Source: UBA3941 sp035647175
GTDB taxonomy: Bacteria > Bacillota > Clostridia > Caldicoprobacterales > UBA3941
NCBI GenBank assembly: GCA_035647175.1
Contig: DASRNX010000170.1
Location: 1 to 24,146 of the forward strand
Direction: 5' to 3'
DNA: 24,146 nt
Shown: piece after piece, positions 7,666 through 15,447 of the stretch
Layout: each line of letters opens with the position of its first letter
Position numbering within the stretch: position 1 is the first letter of the stretch
Made by a program: the position numbers and the translations under genes
The notes under the pieces: generated by a model
What the model was told of the DNA's origin: nothing
What the model saw: only the letters and a program-made list of their open reading frames with translations
Database searches by the model: none

Positions 7666-7873
7666 ATCGCAGTTCTCCTCACATAATAATAACCTTAGTT
7701 TTCCCCAAGTCAATGTCGAAAGTAAGGAAGTTTCATAAAAACATTAACCGGCACAATCGGTCAAATTAATTGTTTCTCATTATAGCAGACAATAGGTCCC
7801 AAGGGGAAGGGAAAACTTTGGTTTAGCCCCCTAGGGATAGGGAAAGATAGGGGTAAGGCAGGAGGTATAAAGC

Positions 7874-8695
7874 TTGATCGGAAGGTTCTTAAATTTTATT
7901 GGCTGCATGTATCGCAGATTTTTAGACGATGATATTCTCGCTCTGGGAGCTCAAATGGCGTATTATTTGGTGCTGTCCTTTTTCCCCTTTTTGATATTTC
8001 TCATATCCCTCATAGGCTATAGCCCCATCTCCAGTAGGCAGGTATTGGAGGGGCTGCTGGGCATCCTGCCGGAGGAGGCCTATATCCTGGTCAGGGATAC
8101 CATCGTAGAGATTAGGGGGACAAGAAGCGGGGGGCTGGTTTCTGTAAGCGGGGTGTTGTCCTTATGGTTCGCTTCGAACGGAATCGGATCCATTATAACG
8201 GGGTTGAATAAGGCCTATGACGAAAGGGAGAAGAGATCCTTTATCAAGGTAAAACTGATCTCCGTCTTTTTTACCCTCCTCCTTTCGGTAGCTATCGTAT
8301 TTTCGTTTGCCCTTTTGGTTTTTGGTGGCGTTATTAAGAGACGATTGATAGACTGTATAAGCCTTGGACCCTTCCACCGGGGTTTATGGGACGTGGGACG
8401 CTACGTATTTATCTCGTCCGTTATACTGCTGATATTTATAATATTATATAGATACACCCCCAGCAGGCGTATGGGATGGCGGGAGGTTGTTCCTGGGGCA
8501 ATATTTTCAACCGCCGGCTGGCTTGGGACCTCTACAGGTTTCGCCTATTATGTGGATAATTTTGGCCATTACTCAACATTCTATGGCGGTATAGGCGGCG
8601 TGGTTATCCTCCTTATTTGGCTGTATTTCAGCGCTGTCATAATACTGATTGGAGGGGAGCTGAACGCGGCCTTGGTGTATAATAAGGCGAAGTGA
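7874..8695 (+). CDS. YihY/BrkB family integral membrane protein
   Basis: A 273-residue polytopic membrane protein of the YihY/virulence-factor BrkB family, once misnamed ribonuclease BN; its biochemical role is unsettled. The family start is clear: FLDDDILALGAQMAYYLVLSFFPFLIFL, with helix 1 around 24-47. Further hydrophobic stretches lie near 88-107, 128-152, 174-192, 205-222 and 238-267. The family GGxxxxLIWLYF segment near the C-terminus is present, as is the final GGELNAALVY. The start is TTG at 7874; GGAGG at 7861-7865 gives 8 nt spacing, and no ATG lies nearby in frame. The gene stands alone, with 160-208 bp on its upstream side and a 275-bp leader before the next gene. Confidence 0.9.
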   Translation: MIGRFLNFIGCMYRRFLDDDILALGAQMAYYLVLSFFPFLIFLISLIGYSPISSRQVLEGLLGILPEEAYILVRDTIVEIRGTRSGGLVSVSGVLSLWFASNGIGSIITGLNKAYDEREKRSFIKVKLISVFFTLLLSVAIVFSFALLVFGGVIKRRLIDCISLGPFHRGLWDVGRYVFISSVILLIFIILYRYTPSRRMGWREVVPGAIFSTAGWLGTSTGFAYYVDNFGHYSTFYGGIGGVVILLIWLYFSAVIILIGGELNAALVYNKAK

Positions 8696-8703
8696 TGCCA
8701 GTG

Positions 8704-8776
8704 GGCACTATTAAGGGACATGCCGATGTCCGATGACAAGCATATCGGTCTAAGGTGCGCTTGCCCTTTAATATCA
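8704..8776 (+). other. Imperfect hairpin after the YihY gene
   Basis: Shortly after the YihY stop, TATTAAGGGACATG-type sequence (8709-8722) is nearly inverted as CTTGCCCTTTAATA (8760-8773), enclosing a smaller CCGAT/ATCGG stem. There is no T tract after it, so it is not a standard terminator. Function is unknown. Confidence 0.3.
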
Positions 8777-8885
8777 TCGGTGTGCTACAATTGCTGCGAC
8801 AATCGCCACAATAACCCTTTGGAACTTAAATGATTGGAATACTATTCTTAGAATTTAGATTATACACCCTATGGGGAGATGTCTT

Positions 8886-8914
8886 TTGACAGTAGAACAA
8901 TATTTTGGTAAAAT
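8886..8914 (+). promoter_or_regulatory. Predicted sigma-A promoter for the DppA-like gene
   Basis: TTGACA (8886-8891), a 17-nt spacer and TAAAAT (8909-8914). Transcription would begin near 8921, leaving a leader of about 50 nt before the GTG at 8971. Confidence 0.65.
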
Positions 8915-8970
8915 TCTTGTGGTCGGGACGGGTTTGGGTCTTAAAATGAATGAGAAACGGGGTGTGCTAT

Positions 8971-9756
8971 GTGAACATCTATATTATGGTGGATGCAGAA
9001 GGTATCAGCGGCGTATATAACAGCGATCAGGTGATGTCAACGGGGAGCAGGTATCAAGAGGGCAGGGAACTCATGGTACGCGATATCAACGCCTGCGTAG
9101 AGGGATGCAAAGAGGCGGGTGCAGATAGGATATATGTAAGGGATTGTCACGGCAGCGGATCAAATGTTGTATGGAGCCGACTTTCGGACCTGGCAGATTA
9201 CTACATAATTGGGGATACCGGCCAGGATCGTTTTCCGGGTCTTGATGAATGCCATGGGGTAATACTCCTGGGATATCACGCTATGGCGGGCACGCCCGGT
9301 GCTATCTTAGAGCATACCATGAGCTCGGAAGCGGTACAGAACTATTGGATTAATGGGGTAAAGGTCGGTGAATTGGCGATAGATGCCGGTATAGTGGGGG
9401 ACAGGGGAAAACCCGTAATTATGGTCTCCGGAGATGATAAGGTGTGCCTGGAAGCCAAAGGATTGCTTCCCGATGTGATCACCGCCCAAGTTAAGAAGGG
9501 CATCACATGGAGGGGTGGGATGCTTCTTCCTCCGCAGAAGTCCTACAATCTCATAAAGGAAAAGGCTAAGGAGGCCGTTAACCTGCTAAATATGCAGCAG
9601 GCGCTGGTATTTTCTAAGCCCATAAGGCTGAGAGTAGAGATGACCGAAAGGGGAATACTTCCCCTGCAATATTCCAAACCCTATATGACTGTTATCGACG
9701 GTAGGACATACGAAGTCGAGGGCAGTACCGTAGAGGAGGCCCTTTTTAGATTATAA
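8971..9756 (+). CDS. DppA-type D-aminopeptidase (peptidase family M55)
   Basis: A peptidase family M55 protein, 261 residues from the chosen start. The prototype, B. subtilis DppA, is a self-compartmentalising zinc D-aminopeptidase acting on D-Ala-containing dipeptides. The expected metal ligands are visible in order: Asp8 and Glu10 in MVDAEGISG, His60 in RDCHGSG, His103 in LLGYHAMAGTPG and Glu134 in VGELAID; LEHTMSS (around 115) is also family-typical. Start choice: an ATG at 8950 is in frame, but GTG at 8971 places the first strand exactly where M55 proteins begin and has GGGGTG about 7 nt upstream, so I prefer it. In DppA systems the enzyme is often with a peptide ABC transporter; none is here. 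It may recycle D-Ala-D-Ala from cell wall turnover, which is inference. Confidence 0.92.
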   Translation: MNIYIMVDAEGISGVYNSDQVMSTGSRYQEGRELMVRDINACVEGCKEAGADRIYVRDCHGSGSNVVWSRLSDLADYYIIGDTGQDRFPGLDECHGVILLGYHAMAGTPGAILEHTMSSEAVQNYWINGVKVGELAIDAGIVGDRGKPVIMVSGDDKVCLEAKGLLPDVITAQVKKGITWRGGMLLPPQKSYNLIKEKAKEAVNLLNMQQALVFSKPIRLRVEMTERGILPLQYSKPYMTVIDGRTYEVEGSTVEEALFRL

Positions 9757-9841
9757 CGAGTCGGCAAAATATCCCCCCCGCTTCTATCAAGTGGCAAGCT
9801 CCCATTAGTAAAATAGGCGTTGGGTATAAATCATCCTCCGC

Positions 9842-9903
9842 CTCGTTGAAACCTGTGTGTTGCAATTGCCAATGCAATTGCTTCCGATGTTATAACGAGT
9901 TGG
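9842..9903 (+). repeat. Repeat B copy 1 (hairpin with GCAATTGC palindromes)
   Basis: TTGAAACCTGTGTGTTGCAA onward (from 9846) recurs almost identically at 12101. The unit contains two GCAATTGC palindromes and is closed by CTCGTT (9842-9847) / AACGAG (9894-9899). Weaker similarity appears to extend about 40 bp to the left. It lies in the leader of the GH-A glycosidase gene. A 14-bp direct repeat, TTATAACGAGTYGG, occurs at 9751-9764 (over the stop codon of the peptidase gene) and at 9890-9903. Confidence 0.7.
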
Positions 9904-9957
9904 GTATAGCCTGGAACCTTGGCAGCTGAAATAACGTTAAGAAAGGATTGAACCTAT

Positions 9958-11994
9958 ATGAAAAACATAGTGAATCTCGAAAGCTTTGCGCTGGAGAACG
10001 GTGAGGCCTTTGTTTTGGACAGGGAGCATGCCCTAATCAAGCTGAATAAGGGGCAGGGAAGACTCGTCTATGAAGGCGAGCCTATGAACCTGGGAGAAGC
10101 CGATTGGAAGGATGCAAAGTATCTGGTTTTCGATGTTAAAGGATATGAGGATTGGGATATTCCGCTCCTCATAGAATTTTGGAATCCCGACAATAAAACA
10201 GAAACACCCACCCTGCATTATATCGTGGGTCTTTTGCCTAAGATCCGCACCAGGGTATCCCTTCCCTTGGAAGCCTTAAGCTCTGAGGAAATGTTTTTGA
10301 CCAGGACCCCGGTTAAGCTTAAGACCGTAATTCATGGCGACAGGGTATACCTAGAAGAGGCCAACAGGTTTGCCATAAGCACTAGGCCATCGTCATTTGA
10401 GCAGAGACTGGAGATAACCAACATGTACCTGACGGACAAAGAGCCGGACTATCCTGTTCCCGATGTAGTCCTGGTAGACGAATTAGGCCAGTATACAAAG
10501 AGGGAATGGCCGGGTAAGGTTCATAGTGAGGACGAAATGGTGAACTATCTTCATAGGGAATTGGAAACTCGGAACAAAAACGATTTGTCCGAATTTTCCG
10601 ATGAGTGGAGTATATATGGTGGTTGGAAGGGCAAGCAATTCTCATCCACGGGATATTTTAGGACGGAATATGACGGCAAAAGATGGTGGCTGGTGGATCC
10701 CGAAGGGTACGCCTTCTACAGCAACGGTCTTGATTGCATACACCCCCACGAACAGTTCTCCCATATCTCCGGAATCGAAAAGTTCGCATCATGGCTTCCC
10801 GAAAAGGACGGTAAATTTAGGGACGCTTGGCGCATGTCAGAGGGAAGGTGGGAAGCCTCCGGTGAAGGCTCGGAAGAATATGATTTTGCTATATCCAATT
10901 TGATACGTGCCTTTGGGGATAAATGGTTCGACAGCTGGGCCGGAATGACCAAAGGAAGGATGATCGACTGGGGCTTTAATACCGTTGCCAATTGGTCCGA
11001 TGCCGGGTTCATACGCTTTGCGAAAATGCCTTATGTTTGGCCTATGAGGGATTTTCCCGAGACAGAAAAAAAGATATTCAGGGATTTCCCCGATGTATTC
11101 AGTGATGAATATAAAGTGAACGCCTTAAGATATGCACAACAGCTGAGGGAGTTTGAAGGCGATAGAAATATGATCGGGTATTTTCTGAGGAATGAGCCGA
11201 TATGGGCCTTTGTCGATATGAACATCGCCGAAAAGCTCCTTGAAAATGAGCATATGACGGATACAAAGGCGGAACTTATTAAAACCCTTTCAGATAAGTA
11301 CAGCGGTGATATCGCCGGGTTTAATGCTGCTTGGAATCTTGATTTGGATAGTTTCGGCGAATTGAAAAACAGTATCAGGGGCGCTACAAGGTTATCCCCC
11401 AGAGCTTTGGAAGACTTGGAAGAGTTCTCCCGGGTCATGATCGAACGCTATGTAAAAATACCCAGTGATGCAGTAAAGAGGGTAGATCCACACCATCTAA
11501 ACCTGGGCATGAGGTATGGGACTTTATCCAGAGATAATCTAGCGGCCGGATGCGAAAATTTTGACGTTTTCTCCATCAATTGCTATAGCATGAACCCGAA
11601 GGACGACCTCATCAAGGCTGGGACCCTTACGGGAATGCCGGTAATGATAGGCGAATATCACTTTGGTGCCTTGGACCGGGGGCTTATGGCCACGGGGCTA
11701 AGGGCGGTATCGTCCCAATCGGAGAGGGGAAAAGCCTATAGGTATTATTGCGAAAATGCAGCCGCTACGAAGTATTGTGTGGGAACGCATTATTTTACCC
11801 TGGGAGATCAGTCCTTTTTGGGACGAGGGGACGGGGAAAACTACCAGATTGGAATAGTCAATGTATGCAATAGGCCTTATGAAGAAATCATAGGGGGCAT
11901 GATTGAGACCCATAAGCGGATTTATGAGGTTGCGGAGGGCACAAGGGAAGCGTATAATACACGCCCTGACGAAATTGGATTTATTGCTTATTGA
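9958..11994 (+). CDS. Clan GH-A glycoside hydrolase, GH50 (beta-agarase)-like
   Basis: A 678-residue glycosidase. Residues 1-160 look like a beta-rich jelly-roll module (LVFDVKGYEDWDIPLLIEFWN), followed from about 215 by a (beta/alpha)8 domain opening with GYFRTEYDGKRWWLVDPEG and FYSNGLDCI. The acid/base candidate is Glu413 in YFLRNEPIWAF and the nucleophile candidate is Glu566 in VMIGEYHFGALDRG, a pairing that recalls GH50 agarases; a GH42-like helical stretch (FNAAWNLDLDSF) lies between. There is no signal peptide, so agar itself is an unlikely substrate; an imported galactoside or other oligosaccharide fits better. AAAGGA lies about 10 nt before the ATG. The next gene's promoter overlaps its stop codon. 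The clan is secure; family and substrate are not. Confidence 0.8.
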   Translation: MKNIVNLESFALENGEAFVLDREHALIKLNKGQGRLVYEGEPMNLGEADWKDAKYLVFDVKGYEDWDIPLLIEFWNPDNKTETPTLHYIVGLLPKIRTRVSLPLEALSSEEMFLTRTPVKLKTVIHGDRVYLEEANRFAISTRPSSFEQRLEITNMYLTDKEPDYPVPDVVLVDELGQYTKREWPGKVHSEDEMVNYLHRELETRNKNDLSEFSDEWSIYGGWKGKQFSSTGYFRTEYDGKRWWLVDPEGYAFYSNGLDCIHPHEQFSHISGIEKFASWLPEKDGKFRDAWRMSEGRWEASGEGSEEYDFAISNLIRAFGDKWFDSWAGMTKGRMIDWGFNTVANWSDAGFIRFAKMPYVWPMRDFPETEKKIFRDFPDVFSDEYKVNALRYAQQLREFEGDRNMIGYFLRNEPIWAFVDMNIAEKLLENEHMTDTKAELIKTLSDKYSGDIAGFNAAWNLDLDSFGELKNSIRGATRLSPRALEDLEEFSRVMIERYVKIPSDAVKRVDPHHLNLGMRYGTLSRDNLAAGCENFDVFSINCYSMNPKDDLIKAGTLTGMPVMIGEYHFGALDRGLMATGLRAVSSQSERGKAYRYYCENAAATKYCVGTHYFTLGDQSFLGRGDGENYQIGIVNVCNRPYEEIIGGMIETHKRIYEVAEGTREAYNTRPDEIGFIAY

Positions 11995-12018
11995 CAATTT
12001 GTTCTCTGATAATATAAT
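11991..12018 (+). promoter_or_regulatory. Consensus sigma-A promoter for the aspartokinase operon
   Basis: TTGACA (11991-11996), a 16-nt spacer and TATAAT (12013-12018), a perfect match to both consensus hexamers. The -35 box overlaps the stop codon of the glycosidase gene. The predicted leader runs from about 12025 to 12273 (roughly 250 nt), contains repeat B copy 2 and the ATCTACAGATA motif, and does not show lysine-riboswitch conserved blocks that I can recognise. Confidence 0.8.
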
Positions 12019-12098
12019 GGGGCAGAAGATGTCTTGCGTTTCTATAAGCGGTGGATTTCGGCTAATTAAAATGGATAGCGGACGTATGTTTCCCGCCC

Positions 12099-12151
12099 CA
12101 TTGAAACCTGTGTGTTGCAATTGCATTGCAATTGCTTCCGGTGTTACAATA
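12099..12151 (+). repeat. Repeat B copy 2 in the aspartokinase leader
   Basis: The same unit as at 9842-9903, with one deletion and a few substitutions. The closing stem is ATTG (12100-12103) / CAAT (12147-12150). Compared with copy 1, one G-C pair has become A-T and one G-T has become G-C, so pairing is kept while sequence changes. Confidence 0.7.
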
Positions 12152-12273
12152 GTTACAGTCCAAAAGATTATAGATAAACAACCCTGAGATAAAATTTATC
12201 ATCTACAGATAAGTTTGGATTTCGTATTGTTTATCTGCAAATGAGATTATACATGTATGGAGGTTTTTTATAT

Positions 12274-13590
12274 ATGGGTATCAAGGTTGCCAAATTCGGG
12301 GGTTCTTCCCTGGCTGATGCAGATCAATTTAGGCAGGTGCGCTCCATCGTCATGATGGACGAGGGGCGCAGGTACGTAATTCCGTCTGCCCCGGGGAAAA
12401 GGCATTCCGGCGATCACAAGATCACGGATCTATTATACCTCTGCCAAGAGCATGCCCAGAAGGGGGTTCCCCTCGGAGAAATTTTTGAATTGATTTCCAC
12501 AAGATATCTACAGATTGTGAAGGAATTGGAGTTGTTCCTGGATCTTAAACCGATCCTTGAAGATATCAAGGACAAGGTACTGGGCGGATATTCTGTTGAG
12601 TACACCGCCAGCAGGGGAGAATACCTAAACGGGCTGATACTGGCCGAATTTTTGGGGTATGAATTTTTAGATCCCGCAGATATAATATTTTTTACCCAAT
12701 CTGGGATATATGACGAACAACGAACCCAGGAGGCGGTAGAGAAGGCCCTTGCTGATATTCCAAGAGCGGTTATCCCAGGCTTTTACGGTTCAAGACCGGA
12801 CGGGGGTATCCAAACCTTCTCAAGGGGCGGTTCTGATATCACAGGCGCTATTATAGCCAGGGGGATCAAAGCCGATCTTTACGAGAACTGGACCGATGTT
12901 TCCGGATTTATGATGGCGGATCCCAAGATTGTAAAAAACCCCAGACCAATAGAGGAGATAACATATAGGGAATTGAGGGAACTGGCATATATGGGGGCAA
13001 AGGTGCTCCATGAAGATGCGGTCTTCCCGGTGAGACAAGCTAGGATCCCCATCAATATAAAGAACACCAACGAACCGGAGGCTGTGGGAACCCTGATCGT
13101 ACCGAACGGCGGAGAATTTGCCAGGGCCGGTATGATAACCGGGATAGCAGGCAATAAGGATTTTACGGTTATCACCGTTGAAAAGGCTATGATGAATACC
13201 GAATTGGGATTCGGTCGCAGGCTCCTGTCCATAATAGAATCTCGGGGCATATCCTTTGAGCATATGCCATCGGGGATCGACAGTATTTCGTTGGTTATAT
13301 CCGATTGTCAACTGAACGAAAAGCTGGCGGGTATAATTGAGGATATAGAGCAGCAATTAAAGCCCGACGCTGTGGACGTACATTCCAATATGGCCCTTAT
13401 TGCTACAGTCGGACAGGGCATGGCCAGGACCCCGGGAATCTCCGGAACACTTTTTTCTGCGTTGGGCGGTGAGGACATTAATGTCAGAATGATTGCCCAA
13501 GGGTCCGGAGAAATGAACATCATAATTGGGGTAGAAAATGAGGACTTCGAAAGGGCGATACAGACCATATACTACGCTTTTGTTAATTAG
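12274..13590 (+). CDS. Aspartate kinase
   Basis: A 438-residue monofunctional aspartokinase, which phosphorylates L-aspartate as the first step toward lysine, threonine, methionine and diaminopimelate. The kinase domain has KFGGSS (Lys7 to Ser12), SAPGKR, SRGGSDITGA and WTDVSGFMMADPKIV. Two ACT domains form the regulatory C-terminus: one around VITVEKAMMNTELGFGRRLL, the other from LIATVGQGMARTPGISGTLF to NIIIGV. Start choice: an ATG at 12241 is in frame, but GGAGG at 12259-12263 lies 10 nt before ATG 12274, where the family N-terminus MGIKVAKFGG begins. It is driven by the consensus promoter at 11991 with a long leader, and the CoA-disulfide-reductase-like gene follows after 21 bp. Which end product inhibits it cannot be told from sequence. 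Confidence 0.95.
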   Translation: MGIKVAKFGGSSLADADQFRQVRSIVMMDEGRRYVIPSAPGKRHSGDHKITDLLYLCQEHAQKGVPLGEIFELISTRYLQIVKELELFLDLKPILEDIKDKVLGGYSVEYTASRGEYLNGLILAEFLGYEFLDPADIIFFTQSGIYDEQRTQEAVEKALADIPRAVIPGFYGSRPDGGIQTFSRGGSDITGAIIARGIKADLYENWTDVSGFMMADPKIVKNPRPIEEITYRELRELAYMGAKVLHEDAVFPVRQARIPINIKNTNEPEAVGTLIVPNGGEFARAGMITGIAGNKDFTVITVEKAMMNTELGFGRRLLSIIESRGISFEHMPSGIDSISLVISDCQLNEKLAGIIEDIEQQLKPDAVDVHSNMALIATVGQGMARTPGISGTLFSALGGEDINVRMIAQGSGEMNIIIGVENEDFERAIQTIYYAFVN

Positions 13591-13611
13591 TAAAAGAAGG
13601 AGGATATTGCC

Positions 13612-15309
13612 ATGGGCAAGAAGGTTTTGATCGTAGGCGGAGTGGCCGGCGGTGCCTCAGCTGCGGCCAGGATAAGAAGGCTTGACGAATCAGCACAGAT
13701 TATTATGTTTGAAAGGGGACCGGATGTCTCCTTCTCCAATTGTGCCCTGCCCTATCACCTAAGCGGGATAATCGAGGATGCCGACAGCCTGGTGTTGATG
13801 GATCCCGAAGATTTTGTAACTAAATATAATATCGAGGCCCGGACCCACAGCGAAGTTGTCGAGATAAAAAGGGCAGAAAAGAAGATCGTGGTAAAGGATC
13901 TTGTAAAGGGTTGCGAATATGAAGAATCCTATGACAAACTGGTATTGTCCCCCGGTGCCAGACCGATACTCCCAAAAAGCATTGCGGGAATAGACGGGCC
14001 CAACGTATTTAGCGTAAGGAATGTGTCGGATATCAGAAGCCTCAACGAATATATTAGCCATAACGGCATTACCGATATCGCCGTTGTCGGGGGCGGCTTT
14101 ATCGGAATAGAAGTCGCGGAGAATCTGGCTTTGGCGGGGAAGAATATCACCTTGATTGAGGCCCTTGACCAGGTGATGGCACCTTTTGATTATGAGATGG
14201 CGCAGCTGTTACATAAGGAAATTCACGATAACGGTATTCGGCTGGTTCTAAATGACGGATTAAAGGCGGTTCATGATGGTAACGTAGAATTGCAGTCGGG
14301 TAAGATAATAGGGGCAGGGGCCGTGGTTATGGCAATCGGGGTCAGTCCCGAAGTCGATCTGGCCAGGGATGCCGGCCTGTTAATAGGCGAAACCGGCGGC
14401 ATTAAGGTAGACCATAATTACCTGACCAACGACAGGGATATATATGCCGTAGGTGATGCCATCGAAGTGTATAATCGCCTAACCCATAGGATGTGCAGAT
14501 TGGCCTTGGCTGGGCCTGCCCAGCGTCAGGCAAGGGCGGCCGCAGACCATATCTATGGGATCCCCCATAATAACAACGGTGTAATAGGTTCATCCATAGT
14601 CCGGTTGTTTAGCCTGAATGCGGCATCTACAGGATTGAATGAAAAGACGGCCGAGGCAGAGGGGATTCCCCATGACTTTGTCTACATAATCGCCAACGAT
14701 AAGGTGGGCCTGATGCCGGATTCCAGCCCCATGCATTTTAAATTGGTCTACGAGTATCCCACCGGAAGGATATTGGGTGCCCAGGCCATAGGAAAGGGCA
14801 ATGTGGATAAAAGGATAGATATAATAGCAACCATGATCCTCATGGGCGGTACCTTGGAGGACCTCAAGGAACTAGAACTTTGCTACGCGCCTTTATTTGG
14901 GACGGCTAGGGATATAGTAAATCTGGCTGCCTTGGTAGGGCTTAACATTCTAAACGGGGAGTTTAGGCAGGTGCCTGTATACAAGGTAAGGGAGCTGGTA
15001 GAGAAGGACGCCTTTATCATAGACGTAAGGGAAAAATATGAATATGAGGCAGGGCACCTTATAAATGCGGTCAATATTCCCTTGAGCGAGCTAAGGGACA
15101 GGCTGGATGAGATCCCCAAGGATGAACCCGTATACTTGGCCTGCAGATCAGCCCAGAGAAGCTATAACGCGATTATGGCCCTACAGCATTTGGGGTACCA
15201 AAACCTCTATAATATCTCCGGTTCCTTTCTGGGAATCTGTTGTTACGAATACTTTATGGATATGGTGACCGGAAGAGAAAAGATAGTAACCGGCTATAAT
15301 TTCAGGTAA
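13612..15309 (+). CDS. CoA-disulfide reductase-type flavoprotein fused to a rhodanese domain
   Basis: A 565-residue fusion. Residues 1-450 form a pyridine-nucleotide-disulfide oxidoreductase of the CoA-disulfide reductase / NADH-dependent persulfide reductase type: FAD-binding VGGVAGGASAAAR (8-20), the single redox Cys44 in SFSNCALPYHL, NAD(P)H-binding VVGGGFIGIEVAE (158-170), the AVGDA FAD motif (279-283) and the dimerisation domain. Residues about 453-550 form a rhodanese domain with active Cys511 in ACRSAQRSY. Such fusions reduce CoA disulfides or CoA/protein persulfides and are known from Bacillus and other bacteria. The enzyme should act in the cytoplasm in thiol or sulfane-sulfur homeostasis. 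AAGGAGG at 13596-13602 is 9 nt from the ATG. It follows aspartokinase by 21 bp and is closed by the terminator at 15324, so the two form an operon without an obvious shared pathway. Confidence 0.93.
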   Translation: MGKKVLIVGGVAGGASAAARIRRLDESAQIIMFERGPDVSFSNCALPYHLSGIIEDADSLVLMDPEDFVTKYNIEARTHSEVVEIKRAEKKIVVKDLVKGCEYEESYDKLVLSPGARPILPKSIAGIDGPNVFSVRNVSDIRSLNEYISHNGITDIAVVGGGFIGIEVAENLALAGKNITLIEALDQVMAPFDYEMAQLLHKEIHDNGIRLVLNDGLKAVHDGNVELQSGKIIGAGAVVMAIGVSPEVDLARDAGLLIGETGGIKVDHNYLTNDRDIYAVGDAIEVYNRLTHRMCRLALAGPAQRQARAAADHIYGIPHNNNGVIGSSIVRLFSLNAASTGLNEKTAEAEGIPHDFVYIIANDKVGLMPDSSPMHFKLVYEYPTGRILGAQAIGKGNVDKRIDIIATMILMGGTLEDLKELELCYAPLFGTARDIVNLAALVGLNILNGEFRQVPVYKVRELVEKDAFIIDVREKYEYEAGHLINAVNIPLSELRDRLDEIPKDEPVYLACRSAQRSYNAIMALQHLGYQNLYNISGSFLGICCYEYFMDMVTGREKIVTGYNFR

Positions 15310-15323
15310 GACTATCAAAATTG

Positions 15324-15364
15324 GGCCGTAAACCATACATACTGTTAGGTTTACGGTCTTTTAT
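15324..15364 (+). terminator. Rho-independent terminator after the aspartokinase operon
   Basis: An 11-bp stem pairs GGCCGTAAACC-type sequence (15324-15334) with GGTTTACGGTC (15348-15358), with one G-T pair, followed by TTTTATT. It lies 15 bp after the stop codon. Confidence 0.87.
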
Positions 15365-15447
15365 TGTCTTCAATCCGGGAAAAGTTATAGCAAGTATATT
15401 GAAACTCTGGTAGAATAAAGTTGGGAAAATGAAGGCCCTGTGGCTAT

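Noticed and set aside
7686..7713. Minus-strand TTGACT-16-TATTAT as promoter of the 88-aa gene
   Set aside because: The start point would fall inside or at the edge of the Shine-Dalgarno at 7675-7680, leaving almost no leader. The promoter is probably elsewhere upstream.
9842..12151. Repeat B as part of a CRISPR array
   Set aside because: Only two copies more than 2 kb apart, with genes between them and no regular spacers.
11903..12187. Open frame spanning the end of the glycosidase gene and the aspartokinase leader
   Set aside because: It crosses a consensus promoter and repeat B, and its product resembles no protein; chance frame.
12019..12273. Lysine riboswitch or T-box in the aspartokinase leader
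   Set aside because: The position and length suit one, but I cannot find the lysine-riboswitch conserved blocks or a T-box AGGGTGG-type sequence, nor a terminator. The leader is instead occupied by repeat B.
12820..13356. 178-codon minus-strand open frame inside aspartokinase
   Set aside because: Aspartokinase is complete across this stretch, and the antisense frame shows no family features.
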